Shown here in pieces: positions 7,833 through 14,788 of a stretch of 35,261 bases of DNA. Numbering within the stretch: the first letter of the stretch is position 1; each line of letters starts with the position of its first letter. This DNA comes from Chloroflexota bacterium (GTDB lineage: Bacteria > Chloroflexota > Anaerolineae > Anaerolineales > Anaerolineaceae). The stretch lies in contig JAEKNU010000048.1 in NCBI GenBank assembly GCA_016838895.1, positions 1 through 35,261 of the forward strand, read 5' to 3'. A program made the position numbers and the translations under genes. The notes under the pieces are model-generated. The model was given only the letters and a program-made list of their open reading frames with translations. It did not search any database and was not told the origin of the DNA.

Positions 7833-8951
7833 ATGAAAAAGAATTTTTTTCTTATGATTATATCGATGATCTTTATTTTGGCTTGTGGTCTGCCCATGAT
7901 GGGAGGGGCAACGCCCCCTCCACCTATGGAAGAGGTGCAACCAATTTCCCCGATTCAGATTGAAGAATTGCCCACAACCGCTATTTCTGAAATAGACCCA
8001 GTGCCAATCGAAAGCACGGAGAATCCGGTACAGCATATCGCCCAGCCTGGAGAGCCCAATCGCATCCGTACCTGGGTGACAGATCGGTCTTCTGCTCAAT
8101 ATGCTTCCGAGCATCGTTCTGTGGCTGATGGGTTTGATCTAAACATATTTGAGCGTCCCTTTACTGCCGGTGAAATGCAATATCAGCCTTATCTTGATCT
8201 CACCAAAGTAGAGGTGGGTGAAGGTGGAGAATGGATCTATGTTGTTTTTCATCTTGAGGGGAATCCGCCTGCGGGAGTTGAAGCATTTTATGCCATCGAA
8301 ATTGATACCGATAGAGACGGACGTGGCGATTGGCTGATCGGTGCTATGGCACCTCCTTCCACGACATGGACGACCGATGGGGTCAAAGTGTGGCACGATT
8401 CAAATAACGATGTCGGCGGCACGATGCCCATGCTTTCTGAAGCTCCACTTGCTGGAATAAACAGATATGACGAATTGATATTTGATAACGGGCATGGAAA
8501 TGATCCTGATACGGCTTGGGGGCGCATTGATCCGGCTTCTACACAGCGGATCCAAGTGGCTTTCAAGCATAGTGTGATTGGTTCCGCCGATACTTTTCTG
8601 TTTGGAGGCTGGAGCGACGAAGGAGTCAAGGAAGCAGGCTGGTTTGACTATAACGATCATTTTACGCTAGCGGAGGCTGGTTCCCCATTAATTAATAGCA
8701 ACGACTATCCTCTGGCAGCTCTTTTCTCTGTAGATAACACTTGCCGGTGGAGCTATGGTTTTGAGCCAACGACCGCTTATCCGGGATTATGTCCCTTGCC
8801 AGAACCGACAGCCATCCCACCAACATCCCCGCCACCAGATGAATCGCCAGCCATCCCAGAAATATCGCCCAGTTGCGATCCACCCCCTCAGGGTTGTGGT
8901 GAGAACTCTTCCTGGGTCGGGTACCCGGACTGCTACTGTGCACCTTATTAG
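7833..8951 (+). CDS. Secreted lipoprotein of unknown function with Cys-rich tail
   Basis: 372 residues. The signal peptide KKNFFLMIISMIFILACG carries a lipobox (ILAC), predicting lipidation at the first Cys. A Pro/Thr/Glu-rich linker (to about residue 75) is followed by a beta-rich domain. That domain contains YAIEIDTDRDGRGDWLIG, a Ca-binding-like D-x-D-x-D-G-x-x-D loop, and EAGWFDYNDHFTLAEAG. A second Pro-rich linker leads to a C-terminal end with six Cys (CDPPPQGCGENSSWVGYPDC is part of it), likely disulphide-bonded outside the cell. The start is ATG 7833 with GGAGG 6 nt upstream; the TTG at 7827 is less likely. No enzyme motif is visible. It is the only intact gene between repeats R1 and R2. 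Confidence 0.82.
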   Translation: MKKNFFLMIISMIFILACGLPMMGGATPPPPMEEVQPISPIQIEELPTTAISEIDPVPIESTENPVQHIAQPGEPNRIRTWVTDRSSAQYASEHRSVADGFDLNIFERPFTAGEMQYQPYLDLTKVEVGEGGEWIYVVFHLEGNPPAGVEAFYAIEIDTDRDGRGDWLIGAMAPPSTTWTTDGVKVWHDSNNDVGGTMPMLSEAPLAGINRYDELIFDNGHGNDPDTAWGRIDPASTQRIQVAFKHSVIGSADTFLFGGWSDEGVKEAGWFDYNDHFTLAEAGSPLINSNDYPLAALFSVDNTCRWSYGFEPTTAYPGLCPLPEPTAIPPTSPPPDESPAIPEISPSCDPPPQGCGENSSWVGYPDCYCAPY

Positions 8952-8969
8952 ATACGTTTTCGGGAAATT

Positions 8970-8991
8970 CTCCCCCCGCAAGCGGGGGGAG
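8970..8991. terminator. GC-rich hairpin after the lipoprotein gene
   Basis: A perfect 9-bp stem (CTCCCCCCG with CGGGGGGAG) closes a CAAG loop about 20 bp after the stop. It has no U-tract and is much more GC-rich than its surroundings. It may terminate weakly or be a dispersed palindromic repeat. Confidence 0.5.
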
Positions 8992-9047
8992 TCAAAGGGC
9001 TGGCAATGCTAGGTTTATATCAAGAAACACCTGGAAAGGTAATATAA

Positions 9048-9326
9048 AAAATTTCGGTCACACAAAACCGCTGGGGTTATGGAAATGCAAATCCAATACG
9101 CTTTACAGATCCGAGCGAACATCGTTCTTGCTGCTATGACCCGTATTATGCCACTGAATTTGTAAATAAGAACTTCAAGCAATTGGTAAATACTTACACT
9201 GCTGCTAGTATTGCAGTCCAATGTTGGGGTATGGGCATGGATCCATCAAAAGGTGAAGAGATCGACAAGTATGATGTAATAGGCCCAGGACAATTGACAA
9301 ACAAGCAAACTGGAACAGAGTATCAA
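9048..9326 (+). pseudogene. RHS-repeat protein C-terminal remnant with its variable tip
   Basis: The open frame after TAA 9045 reads NRWGYGNANPIRFTDPSEHR, which matches the closing motif of RHS-repeat core domains (N-R-x-x-Y-x-x-N-N-P-x-x-x-x-D-P-S-G-H). Such proteins carry a variable, often toxic, C-terminal tip after this motif. Here the tip starts SCCYDPYYATEFVNKNFKQL and runs to YDVIGPGQLTNKQTGTEYQ. No start codon or RHS shell lies upstream. The frame then continues without stop through R2 and the tRNA gene to 9557, so the true end has been lost or lies near 9326. I call it a decayed tip of a polymorphic-toxin-type gene; the tip's activity is unknown. Confidence 0.65.
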
Positions 9327-9447
9327 ATAAAAAAAGACACTGTAATTAGCAATGTCTTTCCTTTGTGGGCGCGGACGAAGCTCGCCTGTGCCCTTCAGGG
9401 TAAACCCACGACCTTGTCATCCCTTTTCGGGGGTACTGATATGTATC
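9327..9447 (-). repeat. Repeat R2, structured element (candidate ncRNA)
   Basis: Best-preserved copy of the element, about 120 bp, lying between the tRNA-Val terminator and the RHS remnant. On the minus strand it has AAGGTCGTGGGTTTA, a CCC-TGAA-GGG hairpin, GCGAGCTTCGTCCGCG, an outer GTGGG/CCCAC pairing, and then a strong intrinsic terminator. Its last bases, TCCGCGCCCAC, equal the 3' end of the neighbouring tRNA-Val, and AGGTCGTG also occurs in that tRNA before the T-arm, so a tRNA-derived origin is possible. Confidence 0.7.
9329..9359 (-). terminator. Intrinsic terminator at the 3' end of R2
   Basis: Minus-strand stem AAAGACATTG with CAGTGTCTTT (one G-U pair), loop CTAATTA, followed by a T-run. 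There is no protein gene on that strand that it could serve, so it points to transcription of R2 itself. Confidence 0.75.
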
Positions 9448-9461
9448 CCAAATATACTAAA

Positions 9462-9491
9462 ACAAAAAAGCCACTGAATAAGTGGCCTTTT
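9462..9491 (-). terminator. Intrinsic terminator of tRNA-Val
   Basis: Minus-strand stem AAAAGGCCACT with AGTGGCTTTT, loop TATTC, ending in six T, starting four bases after the tRNA discriminator base. Confidence 0.88.
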
Positions 9492-9494
9492 CAG

Positions 9495-9568
9495 TGGGCG
9501 CGGAGAGACTCGAACTCACGACCTCACGGATGTGAACCGTGCACTCTAACCAGCTGAGCTACGCGCCC
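9495..9568 (-). tRNA. tRNA-Val (anticodon CAC)
   Basis: 74 nt without encoded CCA. The acceptor stem GGGCGCG/CGCGCCC with discriminator A is perfect. The D-arm is GCTCAGCTGGTTAGAGT, and the anticodon stem CACGG/CCGTG encloses loop TTCACAT, giving anticodon CAC for codon GUG. The variable loop is AGGTC and the T-arm GTGAG-TTCGAGT-CTCTC, with one T-T mismatch in the stem. A terminator follows directly. This tRNA borders the zone of gene remnants, and tRNA 3' ends are common integration sites. Confidence 0.95.
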
Positions 9569-9664
9569 TGATGCCGTGATTATAGCAAAGGTCACACCCT
9601 TTGACAAGGAAAACACCTTCTTTGCTATATCACAACCGGGTCAGCCAAGCAGCCTGTGATGCGG

Positions 9665-9670
9665 TATAAT
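9665..9670 (+). promoter_or_regulatory. -10 box of the gyrA promoter
   Basis: A perfect TATAAT lies 36 nt before the gyrA start, giving a leader of about 30 nt that contains AAGGAA. No good -35 is seen 16-18 nt upstream. Confidence 0.55.
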
Positions 9671-9706
9671 TAAGCCTGATATTAAGGCATAAAGGAAGCA
9701 GATTGT

Positions 9707-12283
9707 ATGGATATAGGCACCGTTCAAACCACCGATATTGATCAGGAAATGCGCACCGCTTACCTCGATTACGCCATGAGCGTAATCGTTTCACGAGCGC
9801 TGCCCGATGCCCGAGACGGATTGAAACCCGTTCATCGACGTATCCTGTATGCAATGCATGATATGGGCATTCGTGCGAATGGCTCATTTAAAAAATCCGC
9901 CCGTATTGTAGGCGAAGTGCTGGGTAAATATCACCCGCATGGTGATTCGGCAGTTTACGAATCCATGGCTCGTATGGCGCAAGATTTTTCAATGCGTTAT
10001 ATGCTGGTTGACGGTCAGGGTAACTTTGGTTCTGTGGATGGCGATTCCCCTGCTGCCATGCGTTATACCGAAGCACGCTTCGCACGTATCGCCGAAGAAA
10101 TGCTGACCGATATTGATAAAGACACGGTCAATTTTACAGCGAACTTTGACGACTCCCTCATGGAACCGGATGTTCTCCCCTCCCAATTGCCCAACTTGTT
10201 ACTTAATGGGGCAACCGGTATTGCTGTAGGTATGGCGACCAATATTCCTCCCCATAATCTGGGTGAGGTTACTCAGGCTGTCGCATATGTTATTGATCAT
10301 TACGACGATTTAGATTCAGTTTCCATGGAAGATCTGATGCAGTACGTCAAGGGGCCCGATTTCCCAACCGGCGGTACCATTGTTGGTCAGGAAGGCATTC
10401 GTCAGGCTTACAGTACCGGACGCGGACGTATTGTTATCCGCGCAAAATCTGAAATAAAAGAAATCAAGAATGGGCGTTTTGCCATTATGATTACCGAGAT
10501 TCCCTATCAGGTTAATAAATCAACGTTGATCGAACGTATCGCTGAACTGGTCCGCTCCGGTAAAATCGATATGATATCTGATCTGCGTGATGAATCTGAC
10601 CGTAATGGCATGAGTATTTATATTGAATTAAAGAAAAATGCTCAACCCAAACGCGTATTGAACAAACTACTCAAATTCACTGCTTTGCAATCCACTTTTG
10701 GTGTAAATTTATTAGCCCTGGTAGACGGAGAACCACGAACATTAACCCTCAAACGCTGTTTGAAAATCTTTGTCGATCATCGCAGCGAAGTCATTACACG
10801 CCGCTCTCAATTCGAGCTCGAAAAAGCCCGTCAGCGTGCGCATATTTTGGACGGTTTACTCATCGCTTTGGCAAATCTTGACGACGTGATTGCCACAATT
10901 CGCCAATCACCGGATACTGAAACAGCCAAAGAACGTTTGATGTCTCGCTTCAAATTATCAGATGTTCAGGCTCAGGCTATCCTGGATATGCAATTACGTC
11001 GTTTATCAGCGCTTGAACGTCAAAAAATTGAAGACGAGTACAAACAAATCATGGATCGCATTGCTTTCCTGGAAGATTTACTGGCTCATCCAAAGAAGAT
11101 TTTGGCAATGATCAAGGATAGTCTTCTTGAACTAACCAAAAAGTATGATGATGACCGCCGCACCATGATTGCGATTGACGCTCATGAAAATTTCAATGAA
11201 GAAGATCTGGTACAGGATGAACCCACACTGATCAGTATTACCCATCGTGGCTATATCAAACGTGTGGCACCCAATACGTACCGAACCACCGGGCGAGGGA
11301 GGAGAGGTGTTTCCGGTCAGGGTATGCGGGATGAAGATGAAGTACTCAATATGATTCACGCACGTACTTTGCAGACAATCCTGTTTTTCACCAATAAAGG
11401 TAAGGTGTATTCCGAAAAGGTTTACCAAATCCCTCTGGCTGGTCGCACAGATCGCGGTGTCCCGATTGTAAATGTGATTTCCATCAGTCCTGATGAAGTC
11501 ATTACCGCCATGGTAGCAGTCAAGGATTTTACAACGGATGGATTCTGCATCATGACCACGGCCAAAGGACTCATCAAGCGCGTGGAGTTATCTCAATTCA
11601 GCAGTGTACGTCCCTCAGGGTTAATCGCAATTAGCCTTGAAAAGGATGATACGCTCGGCTGGGTCAGAGTTACCAATGGATCAAATGACATTATCATGGT
11701 TACACATGAGGGGAAAGCATTACGAATGTCAGAGGCTTTGGTACGCCCCATGGGCCGACAAGCCCGTGGTGTACGTGCCATGAAATTAAGCAAAACTGAC
11801 CAAATGCAGGCTGTTGAAGTTGTGGAAGAAGGTGGATTCCTTTTGGTTGTTACAGAAAAAGGATACGGGAAGCGCACACCTTTAAGTGCCTACATGGCAA
11901 AAGGCCGTGGTACAAAAGGTATGTTTACCATTGACACCAAAGCCGTTGATAAAATTGGTAGAATTGCCGCAGCCTGTGTGATCCAAGATGGTGAGGAAAT
12001 CACACTCATGTCCAGCAATGGTATTGTCTTGCGATTAAAAGCGAATGGAATTTCAATTACCGGACGCGCAACACGTGGCGTCCGTATGATGGATATTCAT
12101 GAAGGAGACCATGTTGCTTCATTGGCACGTATCCGAAAAGGTGATACAACAGTGGAAAAAACTGAAGGTTCTGCTGATGATGAAGCTGAAGTAGAAGAGA
12201 ATGCTGAAATTGGCGAAGAGAATCTAGATCATCCTCTTGAAAACAATGAAGATGACGATTCTTCTTCTGAACTAGAAGAATAA
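9707..12283 (+). CDS. gyrA: DNA gyrase subunit A (type IIA topoisomerase A subunit)
   Basis: 858 residues. This subunit cuts and rejoins DNA for supercoil control, acting with GyrB (not in this window). The breakage-reunion domain has the quinolone region [20 protein letters not shown], with Ser81 and Glu85 at the E. coli Ser83/Asp87 positions, and the catalytic Tyr120 in [10 protein letters not shown]. The C-terminal pinwheel repeats run from about 500 to 810. Where the GyrA box (Q-R-R-G-G-R-G type) should be, the sequence is TGRGRRG in [15 protein letters not shown], so the box is degenerate; ParC is therefore a formal alternative. The last 45 residues form a strongly acidic tail. AAGGAA precedes the ATG by 10 nt. 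A shared terminator follows. Confidence 0.92.
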   Translation: MDIGTVQTTDIDQEMRTAYLDYAMSVIVSRALPDARDGLKPVHRRILYAMHDMGIRANGSFKKSARIVGEVLGKYHPHGDSAVYESMARMAQDFSMRYMLVDGQGNFGSVDGDSPAAMRYTEARFARIAEEMLTDIDKDTVNFTANFDDSLMEPDVLPSQLPNLLLNGATGIAVGMATNIPPHNLGEVTQAVAYVIDHYDDLDSVSMEDLMQYVKGPDFPTGGTIVGQEGIRQAYSTGRGRIVIRAKSEIKEIKNGRFAIMITEIPYQVNKSTLIERIAELVRSGKIDMISDLRDESDRNGMSIYIELKKNAQPKRVLNKLLKFTALQSTFGVNLLALVDGEPRTLTLKRCLKIFVDHRSEVITRRSQFELEKARQRAHILDGLLIALANLDDVIATIRQSPDTETAKERLMSRFKLSDVQAQAILDMQLRRLSALERQKIEDEYKQIMDRIAFLEDLLAHPKKILAMIKDSLLELTKKYDDDRRTMIAIDAHENFNEEDLVQDEPTLISITHRGYIKRVAPNTYRTTGRGRRGVSGQGMRDEDEVLNMIHARTLQTILFFTNKGKVYSEKVYQIPLAGRTDRGVPIVNVISISPDEVITAMVAVKDFTTDGFCIMTTAKGLIKRVELSQFSSVRPSGLIAISLEKDDTLGWVRVTNGSNDIIMVTHEGKALRMSEALVRPMGRQARGVRAMKLSKTDQMQAVEVVEEGGFLLVVTEKGYGKRTPLSAYMAKGRGTKGMFTIDTKAVDKIGRIAAACVIQDGEEITLMSSNGIVLRLKANGISITGRATRGVRMMDIHEGDHVASLARIRKGDTTVEKTEGSADDEAEVEENAEIGEENLDHPLENNEDDDSSSELEE

Positions 12284-12296
12284 AAAAAACAAAACG

Positions 12297-12336
12297 AAAG
12301 TAGTGCTGCTAAAAAAATGGCAGCACTACTTTTTCA
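12297..12336. terminator. Bidirectional terminator between gyrA and the birA operon
   Basis: A perfect 13-bp stem (12297-12309 with 12320-12332) around a 10-nt A-rich loop, with T-runs on both sides in the proper sense. On the minus strand the stem includes the last codons of the 76-residue membrane protein, so coding sequence and terminator overlap. Confidence 0.88.
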
Positions 12337-12539
12337 GTTAAGATTAAACCAAAGCTACCCAATATACATGTCAACACAAATAAAAGTATTACGATAACAA
12401 AACGTTGCCCCGCTGACATGCCTAAGAAATTGCCACCAGCTTCTGAATCAGAGGAAGCGTTCACAATTTCTTCCGCCTGAGGAAATGGATCGTTTGGATC
12501 CTCTGGATTTTTTTTAGTGGTTCTTAAGTCATCTATCAT
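12309..12539 (-). CDS. Small single-pass membrane protein downstream of birA
   Basis: 76 residues. The N-terminal half is polar and acidic (MIDDLRTTKKNPEDPNDPFP); a single transmembrane helix follows (GQRFVIVILLFVLTCILGSF), then a short tail VVLPFF. GAGGGA lies about 6 nt before the ATG. The gene starts 12 nt after the birA stop, so the two are co-transcribed. The final codons are built into the terminator stem shared with gyrA. No family with known function is recognised. Confidence 0.75.
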   Translation of the reverse strand: MIDDLRTTKKNPEDPNDPFPQAEEIVNASSDSEAGGNFLGMSAGQRFVIVILLFVLTCILGSFGLILTEKVVLPFF

Positions 12540-12551
12540 TGTTGTTCCCTC

Positions 12552-13337
12552 TTATTCAAGATTGTCTGAAACCGGTCGGAGATGAACATCACCAGCCAGA
12601 AAAGACTGCGTAACACCTGCGGTATCCCGAATGAGTATTGCACCAAACGGATTTATCCCTACCAGTGTACCAATGACTGGAACACCAGCCACAGGTTGAA
12701 TTTTCACTTGCTCTCCTTTGAATGCCAGGCAACGATTCCATTCATCAAAAAAAGTTGGTGAATTAATCGAAAGCCGCCAGGAATCCAATTGAGCCAGTGT
12801 ATCCGCCAGAAATTGCATTCTGTCAATAATTTTACCCGTTTCTGCAGCTACGCTGCTAGCGGGAAACAAAACAGAATCTTTATCCGGTATTGATTCTGTT
12901 GCAATATTCACACCAATACCAATCACAATGGCTTCAATCGTATCATTTATCCATACGATTTCTGAAAGGATGCCGGCTACTTTTTTTCTATTGAGCAGTA
13001 CATCATTCGGCCATTTGATTTCTGCCTGCAAATCATAAGTCATGATTACTTCACAAACCGCCAATGCACCTAATGGAGAAAAAAAGGAAGTATAAGGAAT
13101 TTCTCGTGGATTCGGTTTCAGTATGTAACTGAAAGCCAGGGAAGCATCAGCAGTAGTTTGCCATGATCTGCCCATGCGGCCGCGTCCTTGGGTTTGCCGA
13201 TCTGCGATAACCAATGAGCGATCTTCAGCGCCATTATGTACCCACTCCATGGCAACATCATTCGTTGATCCCACTTCATCAAAGGCTTCAAATGCGGCTA
13301 TTGGTAAACTGTTCAGGAAATGCTTCCAATCAGACAT
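12552..13337 (-). CDS. birA: Biotin--[acetyl-CoA-carboxylase] ligase
   Basis: 261 residues. It activates biotin to biotinyl-AMP and transfers it to the lysine of carboxyl-carrier proteins in the cytoplasm. Motifs: STNDVAMEW, the adenylate loop GRGRMGRSW (51-59), KWPNDVLL (108-115, the biotin/ATP lysine), KKVAGILSE and VIGIGVNI. A C-terminal SH3-like domain (VIGTLVGINPFGAILI) is present. The N-terminal winged helix of the bifunctional E. coli repressor is missing, so this is a ligase only. AGGAG precedes the ATG by 5-6 nt. It leads a two-gene operon with the small membrane protein. Confidence 0.93.
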   Translation of the reverse strand: MSDWKHFLNSLPIAAFEAFDEVGSTNDVAMEWVHNGAEDRSLVIADRQTQGRGRMGRSWQTTADASLAFSYILKPNPREIPYTSFFSPLGALAVCEVIMTYDLQAEIKWPNDVLLNRKKVAGILSEIVWINDTIEAIVIGIGVNIATESIPDKDSVLFPASSVAAETGKIIDRMQFLADTLAQLDSWRLSINSPTFFDEWNRCLAFKGEQVKIQPVAGVPVIGTLVGINPFGAILIRDTAGVTQSFLAGDVHLRPVSDNLE

Positions 13338-13384
13338 ACTTTCTCCTGCTTGTATTTTACCGCGATTCGGACCGATTCATGTAT

Positions 13385-13415
13385 ACAAAAAAGAGCCGGA
13401 GTTTATCCGGCTCTT
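13385..13415 (-). terminator. Intrinsic terminator of hsp20
   Basis: Minus-strand stem AAGAGCCGGA with TCCGGCTCTT, loop TAAAC, followed by a run of T. It isolates hsp20 from birA. Confidence 0.88.
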
Positions 13416-13433
13416 CATCGTGTACTGCTCTAC

Positions 13434-13847
13434 TTATTTTGCTTTGATTTTAATGGAACGCGGTAAGGCTTCCTTTGCTTTAGGTACGCGCAAGGTTAAG
13501 ATCCCATCTTTCATTTCTGCCTGAGCATTTTCTGCATCCAGGGCGATTTTCAAATTCAATGTTCGTTTGAAGTCACCAAAGGGGCGCTCTGTCAGTAAAT
13601 AGGTCTCATTTTCATCGCGTGTGTTGTTGAATTCACCACTAATACTCACAACTTCGTTTTCAACGGTAATGTTAATGTCTTCATGATTTACGCCGGGCAA
13701 TACTGCACTAATTTCAAATGTAGCATCATCCATTTTGATATCAACAGGGAAATAAACATTGTGTTCTTGCTCCACTGTGTCATCAAACAATTGTTTCAGC
13801 ATTCGCTGTGAAATTCTTGGAACCGGGTTTGAGATATAATATGCCAT
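13434..13847 (-). CDS. Small heat shock protein, Hsp20/alpha-crystallin family
   Basis: 137 residues. An ATP-independent holdase chaperone that assembles into oligomers in the cytoplasm. The alpha-crystallin domain runs from about residue 33 (VDIKMDDATFEISAVLPGV) through INITVENEVVSISGEF and the DGILTLRVPKA strand near the end. The C-terminal I-x-I anchor is IKI in RSIKIKAK. GGAGG sits 6 nt before ATG 13847, so the eight extra residues up to 13871 are not used. It is a single-gene unit. The upstream region has no CIRCE element but does hold an inverted repeat at 13930-13949. Confidence 0.92.
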   Translation of the reverse strand: MAYYISNPVPRISQRMLKQLFDDTVEQEHNVYFPVDIKMDDATFEISAVLPGVNHEDINITVENEVVSISGEFNNTRDENETYLLTERPFGDFKRTLNLKIALDAENAQAEMKDGILTLRVPKAKEALPRSIKIKAK

Positions 13848-13929
13848 TTTTTCCTCCAATACACCTTTCATGTACGTAATGTTTGTTCACATAGCTTTAA
13901 TGATCTATTTATTGTGCTTTTCTCTTTAC

Positions 13930-13949
13930 TATAGTAATCTTGTACTATA
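13930..13949. promoter_or_regulatory. Inverted repeat upstream of hsp20
   Basis: TATAGTA and TACTATA are perfect inverted repeats separated by 6 bp, about 85-100 bp before the hsp20 start. The dyad carries -10-like hexamers on the minus strand. It could be an operator for heat-shock control, or just an AT-rich palindrome at the promoter. Confidence 0.4.
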
Positions 13950-14100
13950 AGAGCGAAACAAACAAAATATCGGTCTTTTATCAGAAGATTGCAAGCAAAA
14001 CATTAACGCAAGTTGGCATTGTAAGAAATTTCTAAGAACTCTCAACGCAGCCACAAAAATGACGATAATATGGTATGATTCGCTGTTTGAAGAGGTAACA

Positions 14101-14481
14101 ATGGACGATAGAATAACAATCATAGAAGGTCCCCCACCTACATTTGAAGTTGTCATGGACGGCTGGGCAATGGGTTTAAATGAAAGCCCATATTTATATG
14201 ATTTAATGATGACCCGACTGCGCACATTCAATGGTGAGGCATTAGTTGAACGCTGTCATCGCGCCTGGCGAAACCGGGCTCCAATCTATTTACACTACCG
14301 AAATGATAGTGGTTTAGAAGAGAAAGTACCCATCCTTGCTGCTCGATCCATCGACGGTCAGGAAGGTCAGGTATTACAACTCTGGATTCGTAAAGAACCT
14401 GATCACAGCACTTTGGAATTGGAAATTGATGTCGATTCAGAAGATGATTTTGACGACGACGATAGTGATTTCCTCGATTAA
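14101..14481 (+). CDS. Acidic protein of unknown function, 126 aa
   Basis: Begins MDDRITIIEGPPPTFEVVMD, followed by WAMGLNESPYLYDLMMTRLR, ERCHRAWRNRAPIYLHYRND and VLQLWIRKEP, and ends in an Asp-rich tail (DDFDDDDSDFLD). It appears to be a small soluble alpha/beta protein; I do not recognise a named family. GAAGAGG lies 5 nt before ATG 14101. The frame is open from ATG 14059, but a -10-like TATGAT at 14074-14079 lies inside that extension, so the shorter start is favoured. It is transcribed away from hsp20, possibly sharing regulatory sequence. Confidence 0.75.
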   Translation: MDDRITIIEGPPPTFEVVMDGWAMGLNESPYLYDLMMTRLRTFNGEALVERCHRAWRNRAPIYLHYRNDSGLEEKVPILAARSIDGQEGQVLQLWIRKEPDHSTLELEIDVDSEDDFDDDDSDFLD

Positions 14482-14500
14482 TCAATAGATTGCCCTTATT

Positions 14501-14534
14501 CAATTCATCTGAGAGGTAACTTTCAGGTGAATTG
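14501..14534. terminator. Stem-loop between the acidic protein and the sbc operon
   Basis: A 12-bp stem with one G-U pair (14501-14512 with 14523-14534) and a 10-nt loop, 20 bp after the stop. There is no clear U-tract, so it is a weak terminator or a 3' stabiliser. Confidence 0.5.
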
Positions 14535-14549
14535 TGTTATATATATAGC

Positions 14550-14578
14550 TTGCTTACAAAAAGGCAACGGATTACAAT
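14550..14578 (+). promoter_or_regulatory. Candidate promoter of the C39-sbcD-sbcC-glycosyltransferase operon
   Basis: TTGCTT (14550-14555), a 17-bp spacer and TACAAT (14573-14578), with a predicted start near 14585, about 50 nt before the first small ORF. Confidence 0.5.
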
Positions 14579-14635
14579 TAGGAAATATAACAATCATATT
14601 CAAGGCTTCTAGCCAGGGAAAAGTAATTTTTCAAA

Positions 14636-14788
14636 ATGGAAGATAGCGATAGTAGTGACAGTAGTCCTATAGAAGATAGAATGAAGGCTTGGGGGCAAAG
14701 CCAAAAACGAAGCAATATTGTTACCCAAAATAAATTAACTTATTCACCAGATCTTCTGGTGCAATTTCGCATATGGGGTGAAAAATGA
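14636..14788 (+). CDS. Small ORF, 50 aa, coupled to the C39-like peptidase gene
   Basis: ATG 14636 opens a 50-codon frame: a Ser/Asp-rich start (MEDSDSSDSSPIEDRMKAWG), then basic and hydrophobic segments ending LVQFRIWGEK. Its TGA overlaps the next ATG as ATGA (14785-14788), the same junction used at three other places in this operon, which argues that it is translated. The ribosome site is poor: AGGGAAAAG is about 12 nt away. Function unknown. Confidence 0.55.
   Translation: MEDSDSSDSSPIEDRMKAWGQSQKRSNIVTQNKLTYSPDLLVQFRIWGEK

Noticed and set aside
8970..8991. CRISPR-like or repeat-array signal from the GC-rich palindrome
   Set aside because: It occurs once in the window, without regularly spaced copies or spacers; no CRISPR array or cas gene was seen anywhere.
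6067..9447. Gene cassettes with attC sites (integron), because same-direction structured repeats follow genes
   Set aside because: The repeats lack the RYYYAAC/GTTRRRY core sites, R3 is much shorter than R1 and R2, the cargo on the plus strand runs against the repeat direction, and no integrase is present.
9183..9557. 124-codon ORF as a single protein
   Set aside because: Only its first part continues the RHS remnant; the rest reads through a terminator, R2, a second terminator and the tRNA-Val gene on the opposite strand.
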